Positions 10,201-17,190 of a stretch of DNA of 64,000 nucleotides are shown here, piece by piece; the first letter of the stretch is position 1; every line of letters begins with the position of its first letter. The stretch comes from Pseudomonas paraversuta (lineage in GTDB: Bacteria; Pseudomonadota; Gammaproteobacteria; Pseudomonadales; Pseudomonadaceae). The position numbers were made by a program, and so were the translations under genes. The notes beneath the pieces were generated by a model. It did no database searches, was not told the DNA's origin, and saw nothing but the letters and a program-made list of their open reading frames with translations. Where the stretch lies: assembly GCF_904063065.1 (NCBI RefSeq), contig NZ_CAJFCL010000002.1, positions 62,001-126,000 of the forward strand. The letters run 5' to 3'.

Positions 10201-10286
10201 CCTTCGAACCCTTCGTTTTTCAGTTGCTGCACAAAAGCCTGGTAGATGTCTTGCGGGCTGTTCGTGGGGGCGAGGCGGGCGATCAT
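7233..10286 (-). CDS. ydiJ: FAD- and Fe-S-containing oxidoreductase, YdiJ family
   Basis: The 1017-residue length matches E. coli YdiJ (about 1018), whose family oxidises D-2-hydroxy acids; D-2-hydroxyglutarate is a reported substrate of relatives. Domains in order are a PCMH-type FAD-binding domain (RGGGTGTNGQ and PELSTSNRATIGGMINTDAS), an FAD-oxidase C-terminal domain (YGMFGHVDAGVLHVRP, GGLLWGEHGKG), Fe-S cysteine clusters (CNGNGACYNF...MCPS and CLACKSCAGQCP) and a CCG domain near the end (GCCGMSGTYGHE). It is probably a membrane-associated enzyme passing electrons to quinone. It is divergent from a LysR gene that is the likely regulator. No in-frame stops or missing motifs were seen. Confidence 0.93.
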   Translation of the reverse strand: MIARLAPTNSPQDIYQAFVQQLKNEGFEGEIASDHGSRTVLATDNSIYQRLPRAAVFPKHDADVGRVARLAAQPRFRSVVLTARGGGTGTNGQSLTDGVIVDLSRHMNRILEINVEERWVRVQSGVVKDQLNAALKPHGLFFAPELSTSNRATIGGMINTDASGQGSCTYGKTRDHVLALSTILLGGNRLDSQAVEAGHARQQASRQDMIGEVYRCTQEIADNQQQLIQDIFPKLNRCLTGYDLAHLREPDGRFNLNSVLCGSEGSLGFIVEARLNVLPIPRHSILVNVGYAGFMDALRDAKALMALKPLSIETVDSKVLMLAMQDIVWHGVAEYFPQDPARPTLGINLIEFSDDDLQRLEQRVHDFTRHLKSDTSVSRLGHTLAVGSEAVKRVYSMRKRSVGLLGNVQGEARPQPFVEDTAVPPENLADYIAEFRDLLDSHGLEYGMFGHVDAGVLHVRPILDMKDPQQAALIRPLSDAVAALTKKYGGLLWGEHGKGLRSEYVPEFFAGLYPSLQAIKAVFDPFNQLNPGKIATPATLAAAALTRVDEVPLRGDLDRQIDQRVWQSYQTAVQCNGNGACYNFDPDDAMCPSWKATRNRIHSPKGRASLIREWLRLQGAQGVDVLGNQAPASALGHWLGKARNTLARQLGQKDFSHEVYEAMSGCLACKSCAGQCPVKVNVPDFRARFLELYHSRYLRPLKDYVVGSLEFSIPVIARFPRLYNALLGARPVKWMFEHGVGMVDSPLLSLMNFEQLCATWKVQTATVKTLSRLTPQQRKRSVILVQDAFTRYFETPLAAQWIELIARLGYQVYLAPFSANGKPLQVQGLLGAFKKAATHNARGLLALQNCGVPLVGLDPAMTLVYRQEYAKTLDHGTVPQVALAQEWLVSAMPIQPPAAAQKVFHFLPHCTERTNEPASIDLWQKVFAGWGLSLKVLPSGCCGMSGTYGHETRNVKTSQIIYSQSWQPLVEQHHGDGTLLADGYSCRSQVKRQDGKELLHPLQALLGHLREGDQPPR

Positions 10287-10365
10287 TGACGGCGTTTCCT
10301 GCTGAGTGAATTCGTTTCTGTATTCGCTTAACGTATGCTCGTTTGTCAGTCGGGCTTAGAGCGAA

Positions 10366-10383
10366 ATTGGGTATAACCCCATT
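10366..10383. promoter_or_regulatory. Small inverted repeat between ydiJ and LysR gene
   Basis: GGGTATAACCC within ATTGGGTATAACCCCAT forms an interrupted palindrome in the 158-bp divergent intergenic region. It is a candidate binding site for the adjacent LysR protein, based on position only. Confidence 0.3.
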
Positions 10384-10444
10384 GTCAGGGCTACGACCTG
10401 GGCAGACAAACGTAAAACACGCAGCATTTGCATGAGGTTTATGA

Positions 10445-11350
10445 ATGAATCCGAGGCGCCTCACCCCCTCGATGTCGGTACTGGTGGCTTTCGAAGCAGC
10501 GGCCAGGCATTGCAGTTTCACCAAGGCAGCGGATGAACTGTCACTGACCCAAAGTGCTGTCAGCCGCCAGGTGCAGGCACTGGAGGCTTTGCTCGGGGTC
10601 GAGCTGTTCCATCGCGAAGGGCGGCGTATCGAGCTGACGGCTGCCGGAGCCCTGTATCAACATGAGCTGGCAGCGGCGCTGGGGCGAATCCGTAGCGCGA
10701 CGCTGCAGACCATTGCCTTCAGCTCCCGGGGCGGGACACTGCACCTGGCGGTTCTGCCCACGTTCGGTTCGAAGTGGTTGCTGCCGCGCATGAATGACTT
10801 CTACACCCGGCACCCCGAGATCGTGGTGCATATCCATTCGCGCATCATGCACGCCGACCTGGCCAGCGCTGCGGGCGAGATGAACGCGATCATCGTGGCG
10901 GGCGCAGGGCCGTGGCCGGGCTTTATCTCGCACAAGCTGCTGACTGAAACACTGGTGGTGGTGGCCAGTCCTGCCGCGCTGCCTGAATACGCCGGGATGA
11001 GTCCGGCAGACCTTGCTGCCAGTCATTCGCTGCTCAGTGTGGTGTCACGGCCCAACGCCTGGTCGGACTGGTTTGAGCGCCACGGCCTGGATCATCGGGC
11101 GATGCGTCCGGGGCCGGGTTTCGAGCTGACGGGGCATCTGATTCAGGCGGTAGTGGCAGGCATCGGTATTGGCCTGGTGCCAAGGGTGCTGGTGCAGGAC
11201 GAAATCAGGGCGGGCACCCTGGTGACACTGTTCGAGCCCCTGGAAAGCGGCAGGAGCTACTACCTGGCCTATGCCAACCGGTACCAGAACCTGCCGTCAC
11301 TGATTGCCTTCAGTGAATGGCTGCAAAGCCTGCCGTTTCCGGACAATTGA
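10445..11350 (+). CDS. LysR-family regulator, probable regulator of ydiJ
   Basis: A 301-residue LysR-type regulator of normal length. It has an N-terminal winged helix-turn-helix (HCSFTKAADELSLTQSAVSRQVQALE, about residues 22-48) and a periplasmic-binding-protein-like effector domain from about residue 95. The pattern LTPSMSVLVAFEAAARHCSF resembles the GcvA/TrpI branch, which often controls neighbouring amino- or hydroxy-acid genes. It is divergent from ydiJ. The ATG at 10445 is used; a nearby ATG at 10441 is in another frame. Confidence 0.9.
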   Translation: MNPRRLTPSMSVLVAFEAAARHCSFTKAADELSLTQSAVSRQVQALEALLGVELFHREGRRIELTAAGALYQHELAAALGRIRSATLQTIAFSSRGGTLHLAVLPTFGSKWLLPRMNDFYTRHPEIVVHIHSRIMHADLASAAGEMNAIIVAGAGPWPGFISHKLLTETLVVVASPAALPEYAGMSPADLAASHSLLSVVSRPNAWSDWFERHGLDHRAMRPGPGFELTGHLIQAVVAGIGIGLVPRVLVQDEIRAGTLVTLFEPLESGRSYYLAYANRYQNLPSLIAFSEWLQSLPFPDN

Positions 11351-11359
11351 GAGCGCCCC

Positions 11360-12286
11360 CTAGTTGAAGTTCTGTTCAAACAGCGCCACCTGATCCGGGG
11401 TGATCAGCTTGAAGGGCACCCAGATTTCAGGCTCGACGGGCTCGCCCTTGATCAGCTTCAGGGCGACATCCACGGCCTTGCTTGACTGGGCTTTGGGGTC
11501 CTGGAATACGGAGGCTGCGAGCTGGCCGCGCTTGATCGCCGCGAGGCCGTCGGGCAGCCCGTCGATGCCGACCACCGGGATCTCGCCCTTGGTCTTGCCG
11601 GCCTGCTGCAACGCCATGGCGGCGCCAATGGCCATTTCGTCATTGTTGGCGATGATGGCATCGAACGGGATGCCCGCCAGCAACCAGTTACTGGTCAGAT
11701 CCATCCCTTTGTTGCGGGTCCATTCGCCACTTTGTTCCTCGACGATCCTGATCCCGGGATAATCCTTGAGCACCTGCTTTACCCCTTCGGTACGATCATG
11801 GGTGGCGTTCTGCGCCAGATCGCCCTTGATGATGACCACATTGCCTTTGCCGCCGAGCTTCTCGGCCAGAAAACGCATCTGTAGCTGGCCGGCCTCGATG
11901 TCATTGGAGGCCACTGTGACCACGCCTGCGGGCAGCTCCCTGGTGTCGGGGTGGCGGTTGACATACACCAGTGGAATCTTCGCTTCGACGGCCGCCCGGG
12001 TCATGCGTGCGGTACCGCCGGTGTCGGCCGGCAGCACTATCACCGCATCCACCTGCTGACTGAGAAAGTCCTGCACCTGATTGAGCTGGCGTACCACATC
12101 GCCCTGGGCGTCGACGAACTGGATCTGGATGTTTTCCCGCCTGGCGGCGTCTTGCAGGCCGCTGCGGATATAGGTCATGAAGTTATCGTCGACCTTGGCG
12201 ATGCTCACGCCGATACGGTAATCGGCAAGCGCCAGTGAGCTGGCGAGCAATAGCAGCGGGGCAAGAAAAAGAGAGCGGCAGCGCAT
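11360..12286 (-). CDS. Sugar/polyol ABC transporter periplasmic binding protein
   Basis: A 308-residue periplasmic binding protein of the ribose/galactose type (Peripl_BP_4). A signal peptide ends at about residue 21 (LLLLASSLALA, then DYRIGVS). Family landmarks are the N-terminal IGVSIAKVDDNF, VIVLPADTGG and IIANNDEMAIGAAMAL before the C-terminal lobe. It is the last gene of a leftward operon with a TIM-barrel isomerase and an inositol-type dehydrogenase, so a polyol such as inositol is a reasonable ligand guess. No ATPase or permease gene is adjacent, so its membrane partners must be encoded elsewhere or it serves a sensing role. A 145-bp gap containing a repeat separates it from the upstream gene. 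Confidence 0.88.
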   Translation of the reverse strand: MRCRSLFLAPLLLLASSLALADYRIGVSIAKVDDNFMTYIRSGLQDAARRENIQIQFVDAQGDVVRQLNQVQDFLSQQVDAVIVLPADTGGTARMTRAAVEAKIPLVYVNRHPDTRELPAGVVTVASNDIEAGQLQMRFLAEKLGGKGNVVIIKGDLAQNATHDRTEGVKQVLKDYPGIRIVEEQSGEWTRNKGMDLTSNWLLAGIPFDAIIANNDEMAIGAAMALQQAGKTKGEIPVVGIDGLPDGLAAIKRGQLAASVFQDPKAQSSKAVDVALKLIKGEPVEPEIWVPFKLITPDQVALFEQNFN

Positions 12287-12338
12287 GGGGGTTTTCCTTT
12301 TGTTGTTATGAACAGGCCTTTACGTTGAAACCTGTAAT

Positions 12339-12434
12339 CGTTGACGAGTCGTGAGGCTGCGATCGGGGGCGCCGCAGCCGTAATTGAATCCATCGATTGC
12401 AACGGCTCGCAGCCTCGTTCCTCGTCAGCGACTA
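12339..12434. repeat. Long inverted repeat of the GACGAGG..GAGGCTGCGA family
   Basis: An imperfect palindrome with arms of the type GTCGCTGACGAGGAACGAG and GAGGCTGCGA. A second copy lies at 60017-60098. It occupies the gap between the binding-protein gene and the isomerase gene, and the TAG stop codon of the isomerase lies inside its outer arm. Confidence 0.75.
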
Positions 12435-13226
12435 CGGGCGGGGCAGGGTGAACGCTTGCCGGAAGCGCTCAAGGGCCAGCTCACTGTCGCCCGAGGCCCA
12501 GCCTTCCAGTCCCACCACGCCGCTGTAGCCGATGCCGTGCAAGGCTCTGGCGATGGCCGGGTAATGGATCTCGCCGGTTCCGGGTTCCTTGCGCCCCGGA
12601 ACATCCGCCACCTGGATTTCGCCAATGGCCGGCCCCGCGCGCTGGATCAGCTCGATGAGGTTTCCTTCGCCGATCTGTGCATGGTAAAGGTCCAGATTCA
12701 GTTTCAGGTGCGGGCTGGCAACGGCTTCGATCAACGCCAGGGTGTCCTCGGCGCGGGCGAACGGGGTGCCGGGGTGGTCCACCTGTGTGTTGAGGTTTTC
12801 CAGCAAGAACACCTTGCCGGCCGCTTCCCCCAGCCTGGCAATTTGCTCCAGGGTCTTGCAGGCACTCAGCCACATGCGGCCAGTGGTATGGCTGACCGGC
12901 TTGACCGGCAAGCCCTGGTCGCCCAGGCCGGTGCCGTGCAGGTTGAGGCTCGGGCAGTTCAGCTGCGCGGCCACGGCCAGTGATTCCCGGGCGCTGTCGA
13001 GCAACTGGCGAATGCCTTCGGGTTCAGTCAGGGTGCCCGAGATGTAGCCGGTCATGGAGGTGAAGTCGGCGCCGGTGGCAATCAGGGCGGCGATGTCCTT
13101 GTTGGTCCAGTCCCAGATTTCAACGCTGAAGCCCTGGGCATGAATACGTTTGACGCGTTCGGTGAACGGCAGGTCGAGAAACACCATTTCGGCACTCACC
13201 GCCAGTTTGAACGGAATAAAACCCAT
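12432..13226 (-). CDS. TIM-barrel sugar isomerase/epimerase, hydroxypyruvate isomerase-like
   Basis: A 264-residue xylose isomerase-like TIM barrel (AP endonuclease 2 superfamily), cytoplasmic. The N-terminal segment GFSVEIWDW and the candidate metal ligands in LLENLN, LNLDLYHAQIG, EIQVADVPGR and GLEGWA match hydroxypyruvate isomerase and inosose-pathway isomerases. It lies 11 bp downstream of the Gfo/Idh/MocA dehydrogenase gene and is clearly co-transcribed, so it probably acts on the oxidised polyol that enzyme makes. The exact reaction is inferred from context. The stop codon lies inside a repeat element. Confidence 0.82.
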   Translation of the reverse strand: MGFIPFKLAVSAEMVFLDLPFTERVKRIHAQGFSVEIWDWTNKDIAALIATGADFTSMTGYISGTLTEPEGIRQLLDSARESLAVAAQLNCPSLNLHGTGLGDQGLPVKPVSHTTGRMWLSACKTLEQIARLGEAAGKVFLLENLNTQVDHPGTPFARAEDTLALIEAVASPHLKLNLDLYHAQIGEGNLIELIQRAGPAIGEIQVADVPGRKEPGTGEIHYPAIARALHGIGYSGVVGLEGWASGDSELALERFRQAFTLPRP

Positions 13227-13237
13227 GCTGTTGCTCC

Positions 13238-14245
13238 TTAAAGGCGGACAGGTCCGGCCTGTTGCACTGACTCGATACAGGCGCGGGCAATGGCCAGCGC
13301 GGCGCGGGCGTCTTCGCCGCTGGCCAGTGGTTTGCTGCCCGTGCGAAGGCAGTCGACGAAATGATTGAGCTCGGCAATATAGGCATCGCGCAACAGCTCA
13401 GTGTCGAGGCGCCGGGTCTCTATCTGGATCCCGTCGCCCAGGTAGCCGACCTTGTCCGATCGGGCGATGCTGCCCATGGTCAGCATGCCGCCACTGCCGA
13501 AGACCTCGCCGCGCACGTCATAACCATACACGGCCTGGAAGTTGGCCTCGGCGGTGGCGATCGCACCGTTGTCGAAGCGGATCGTCACCACTGCGGTGTC
13601 CAGCAGGCCCTTGTTTTTGTAGGCGGGCGCGACCAGCGCGTCGGCCATCACGAAGACTTCGACCGCTTCGGCACCGGGGTTCAAGTAGCGCAGGGTGTCG
13701 AAGTCATGAATCAGGGTTTCCAGGAATATCGTCCACTGGGGCACCCCGGCCGGGTTGCTCAGGCCGGGGTCCCGGGTCAGCGAACGCAGCAATTGCACAG
13801 TGCCGATGCGGCCGGCGAGTACATCCAGGTGGGCATCACGAAAGCCCCGGACAAAACGGCGGTTGAAACCCACCTGCAAGGTCACGTTGGCCCTGGCGGC
13901 AGCAGCGATGGCACGGTCGGCTTCCTCCAGGGTGATGGCCATGGGTTTTTCGCAAAAAATGCTTTTGCCGGCCTCGGCGGCGCTGATCACCAGTTCGGCG
14001 TGGCTGCGGGCGGGGGCGGCAATCAGGATGGCGTCGACTTGCGGATCATCCAGCAGTTGCTGCGGATCGCTGTAGACCCGTTGTACCCCCAGTGTCTCGG
14101 CCAGTCGCGCAGCCTGGCCCGGGGTCGGGTCGGCGATGGCAACCAGACGTGCGCCCGGAATATGCAGGGCAGCCGTCTGACCATGAAAACTGCCCATGCG
14201 CCCGGCACCGATGAGGCCCAGGCGGATAGTTTTAAGCGTGCTCAT
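13238..14245 (-). CDS. Gfo/Idh/MocA oxidoreductase, inositol 2-dehydrogenase-like
   Basis: A 335-residue NAD(P)-dependent dehydrogenase. The N-terminal Rossmann fold has LGLIGAGRMG (about 9-18), the family signature CEKPMA lies at about residue 98-103, and the C-terminal alpha/beta domain carries the HDFDTLRYL segment with the usual active-site Asp/His. Inositol 2-dehydrogenases such as IolG share this length and these motifs, but related enzymes oxidise other cyclitols and sugars. It is the first gene of a three-gene leftward operon behind a sigma-54 type promoter at 14317-14333. Confidence 0.88.
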   Translation of the reverse strand: MSTLKTIRLGLIGAGRMGSFHGQTAALHIPGARLVAIADPTPGQAARLAETLGVQRVYSDPQQLLDDPQVDAILIAAPARSHAELVISAAEAGKSIFCEKPMAITLEEADRAIAAAARANVTLQVGFNRRFVRGFRDAHLDVLAGRIGTVQLLRSLTRDPGLSNPAGVPQWTIFLETLIHDFDTLRYLNPGAEAVEVFVMADALVAPAYKNKGLLDTAVVTIRFDNGAIATAEANFQAVYGYDVRGEVFGSGGMLTMGSIARSDKVGYLGDGIQIETRRLDTELLRDAYIAELNHFVDCLRTGSKPLASGEDARAALAIARACIESVQQAGPVRL

Positions 14246-14316
14246 GTAATGACTCCTTTTATTGTTGTTCGCGGTTGGCTGAGCAGCTGGAAGCGCAGGT
14301 GCTCACCAGACCCAGG

Positions 14317-14333
14317 AGCAAAGCCTGTGCCAA
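14317..14333 (-). promoter_or_regulatory. Sigma-54 (-24/-12) promoter for the polyol operon
   Basis: On the minus strand TTGGCACAGGCTTTGCT fits the consensus YTGGCAC-N5-TTGCW without mismatch. It points at the dehydrogenase gene, with about 60 nt of leader before its ATG. The divergent gene encodes a sigma-54 activator, which makes this the likely control point of the operon. Confidence 0.85.
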
Positions 14334-14447
14334 TGTTCAAGTCATTGAAAAATAACGATTTAAAATTAAATGCTTAAGCAGTCATGTACATATTTCAGAC
14401 ATGTCTATGCTGACATGTCTAAAACATGGACATGGAAGCGACCACAC

Positions 14448-16451
14448 ATGACGGTTGATCAACTGATGGCGTTTAGTTCCGAAGACCTCAATTACATTAC
14501 CGCCCTGGGGCCTGCCTCACTGGGGGAGGGGCCCATCGTTGAGGTGCAGCAGGCCTGGCAGGATTGCCTCAGTGGCAGTGCAGCGCGGCCGGCCGGGGTA
14601 AGGCAGGTGATTTGGGACTCGTGGCAGCGCAGCCTGACTTGCGGGATAGATCCGCAGGATTGCGCCTACCGTTTTGTCGACCCGCAGGTGCTGGCCGCCA
14701 GGCTGGAAATCAATCGCCATCTGATTGCCGGCGCAGCACAGGTCATGACCGGGTTGCTGGCCTACAACCCCCGCGGGCACATCAATCTCACCGATGCCGA
14801 GGGCGTGACCTTGCACTTTTGTGGCCTGGACCTGACGCCGGTCGGCAGTCGCCTGCTGGAGACGGTGCAGGGCACCAACTGCACCGGGCTGGCCATCGCC
14901 GAGGACCGTCCGGTGTATGTACTGGCTGAAGAAAATTTTGCCACGGCTTTGCGCCAGCGCCGCATGCACTGCGCTGCGGCACCGATCCGCGATGCCCAGG
15001 GCAAGACCCAGGGCATGCTGACCCTGACGGCCGAGCCGGGGTGGTTCCACTTTCACACCCTGGGCACGGTGCAGGCGGCGGCCGAGGCGGTATCGCGGCA
15101 GTTGGCGCTGCAGGAACTGCTGGAGCAGCAACAGGCGGTGCTCGAGGTACTCAACGAGGGGCTGGTGGTGCTGGACGGTCAAGGTCGGATCAAGGCCATC
15201 AACCGCTATGGCCGGCAATTGTTCCGCGTCGGGCTGGATGTGCTGGGTTGCCCGTTCCGCAAGCTGGGGCAAAGCGAGCTGACGGATGAGATTTTGCTCC
15301 ACTCAGGGGAAAGCCTGCGCGATCTGGATTGCACCTTTGTACTGCCTGATCGCAGCCACCTGGCCTGTCTGGTCTCGGTGTGTTCCCTGGAGCAGGGCGG
15401 ACGCATTGTGTCGCTGCGCGAGCACCGACGAATTCGTGAAATCACCCGGCGCATCATCGGCACCCAGGCGACCTATACCTTTGACACCATTGAGGGGCAG
15501 TCCCGGGCTATTGAAGATGCTTTGCATCTGGGGCGGATTGCCAGCCGCAGCGATTCAACCACGCTGATTCTGGGCGAAAGCGGCACCGGCAAAGAACTCT
15601 TCGCCCAGGCTATCCACAATGCCAGCGAGCGGGCCAGTGGCGCCTTCGTGGCGGTCAATTGCGGCGCCATCCCCCGTGATCTGGTGCAAAGCGAACTCTT
15701 CGGTCATGTCGAAGGGGCCTTTACCGGCTCGGCGCGTGGAGGCTCGGCGGGGAAGTTCGAACTGGCCGATGGCGGCACCATTTTTCTGGATGAAATCGGC
15801 GATATGTCCTTCGATGCCCAGGTCAGCCTGTTGCGGGTGCTGCAGGAGGGTGAAGTGACGCGGGTGGGGGCCAAGAAGTCGCAACGGGTGGATGTGCGGA
15901 TTATTGCCGCCACCCACCGCAACCTGAGTCAGGCCGTGGCTGATGGAGCTTTTCGCGAGGATCTGTATTACCGCCTGAATGTGCTCAACCTGACGGTTCC
16001 GCCATTGCGCATGCGCCGTGAAGACATTGCGCTGCTGGCCCGGCATTTCCTCGGCCGTTGCGCCCGTTCACTGCGCAAGGCGGTGCTGGGCATATCCCCG
16101 CAGGCTCTGGCCATGTTGACGGCCCATAGCTGGCCGGGAAATGTCCGGGAGCTGGAAAACGTGATCGAACGCGCCACCAATCTGGCCGCAACCGCGCACA
16201 TCGAGGTGGGCGACCTGCCACTGGACATCGTTCAGGGGCAACCGCGGGCCGCGCTGGAAGATGTGCCCGAGCCTGGCGCCGGGCCGGGTTTGGGGGCCGT
16301 GGAAGCGAATGCGATCTGCGCGGCGCTGCGAGATACAAAAGGCAATATCCGCCTGGCCGCGCAGCAGTTACAGGTGTCCCGCGCAGGCCTGTACAACAAG
16401 ATCAAGCGCTTCGGGCTCAGCGTCGACGCCTATCGCCCGGGGGCCGATTAG
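14448..16451 (+). CDS. Sigma-54-dependent transcriptional activator (AcoR/DhaR-like)
   Basis: A 667-residue bacterial enhancer-binding protein. An N-terminal GAF-like sensing region (about 60-200) and a PAS-like segment (about 215-320) precede the AAA+ domain (about 347-575), which has Walker A GESGTGKE and Walker B GTIFLDEIGD. The sigma-54 contact loop reads GAFTGS instead of the common GAFTGA. A Fis-type helix-turn-helix ends the protein (GNIRLAAQQLQVSRAGLYNKIKRFG). No receiver domain is present, so it is probably switched by a small ligand. Upstream ATGs exist at 14370 and 14415; 14448 is preferred because homologues begin near this point and GGAAG lies upstream. It is divergent from the polyol operon. 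Confidence 0.9.
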   Translation: MTVDQLMAFSSEDLNYITALGPASLGEGPIVEVQQAWQDCLSGSAARPAGVRQVIWDSWQRSLTCGIDPQDCAYRFVDPQVLAARLEINRHLIAGAAQVMTGLLAYNPRGHINLTDAEGVTLHFCGLDLTPVGSRLLETVQGTNCTGLAIAEDRPVYVLAEENFATALRQRRMHCAAAPIRDAQGKTQGMLTLTAEPGWFHFHTLGTVQAAAEAVSRQLALQELLEQQQAVLEVLNEGLVVLDGQGRIKAINRYGRQLFRVGLDVLGCPFRKLGQSELTDEILLHSGESLRDLDCTFVLPDRSHLACLVSVCSLEQGGRIVSLREHRRIREITRRIIGTQATYTFDTIEGQSRAIEDALHLGRIASRSDSTTLILGESGTGKELFAQAIHNASERASGAFVAVNCGAIPRDLVQSELFGHVEGAFTGSARGGSAGKFELADGGTIFLDEIGDMSFDAQVSLLRVLQEGEVTRVGAKKSQRVDVRIIAATHRNLSQAVADGAFREDLYYRLNVLNLTVPPLRMRREDIALLARHFLGRCARSLRKAVLGISPQALAMLTAHSWPGNVRELENVIERATNLAATAHIEVGDLPLDIVQGQPRAALEDVPEPGAGPGLGAVEANAICAALRDTKGNIRLAAQQLQVSRAGLYNKIKRFGLSVDAYRPGAD

Positions 16452-16456
16452 CCCCT

Positions 16457-16927
16457 TCAACGGGCCGGCAGTTGTTCCAGGGCTGCGCGCAGCGCATCGG
16501 CATCGGCAAACTCCTGCTGTGCGACCAGGGTGCCGTTGTCCAGTTGCATCCAGAGCACCTTGTCTTCGGCGCCAGGGTAGTTGGCGGCAATACTGCCATC
16601 GCGATCCAGTATCACGCGGTAGTTGTAGTCACGCATGGCCGGGATGGCGATGAATTTGCCGATCAACGATGGCATGCGTTGTACATCTGCAAGGAAGGCA
16701 ACATCGCGGGCTTGCAGGTAGCCCTTTGGCTGGTTTTCCAGCGCGGCTTTCACCAGCTTGGAACCGTCCATGTTGCGCGCCACCAGGAGCACGCGGGTCT
16801 GGGCATCCAGGGTATAGGGTTGATCATGCTGGTCTTGCAGAGTCCAGGGTGTCAGGTGATCACCGATGTTGGCGGCAAAAGCCGGCATGGACAGCGCGCT
16901 CAACAGCAGTACAAGTGCAATTTTCAC
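16457..16927 (-). CDS. Periplasmic protein of unknown function, thioredoxin-like fold
   Basis: A 156-residue product with a clear signal peptide (cleavage after MPAFA, about residue 18). The order of a GDHLTPWTLQDQ opening, a VLLVARNMDGSKL strand-helix and a later YNYRVILDRDGSIAANYP hairpin suggests a thioredoxin/peroxiredoxin-like fold, but there is no CXXC and no cysteine at all in the mature part, so redox chemistry of the usual kind is unlikely. It converges on the sigma-54 activator gene with only 5 bp between stop codons. Function unknown. Confidence 0.75.
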   Translation of the reverse strand: MKIALVLLLSALSMPAFAANIGDHLTPWTLQDQHDQPYTLDAQTRVLLVARNMDGSKLVKAALENQPKGYLQARDVAFLADVQRMPSLIGKFIAIPAMRDYNYRVILDRDGSIAANYPGAEDKVLWMQLDNGTLVAQQEFADADALRAALEQLPAR

Positions 16928-17190
16928 CGTTTACTCCCTCCTGATTCAGGTTGTGTGTTCGCGCCTCATCAGACCTGCGCGGCGGGGATGGTAGCTGTGC
17001 GGCCGGTGCGGTGACAGCGGTAAAGTCATGGCGCCCGTTCGCCCGGAGCCGGACAGGCAGGGACGCGGCGCATTCATTAGGTGTGCAGGGTGGAACCAAG
17101 TATTTTCAAAATATGTCTACTGGCCTGATGGCCTGCCCCATAATTGGCGGTGCCTTTCCGGCAACCAGTGGTAAACAGGATTAGAGCGCA

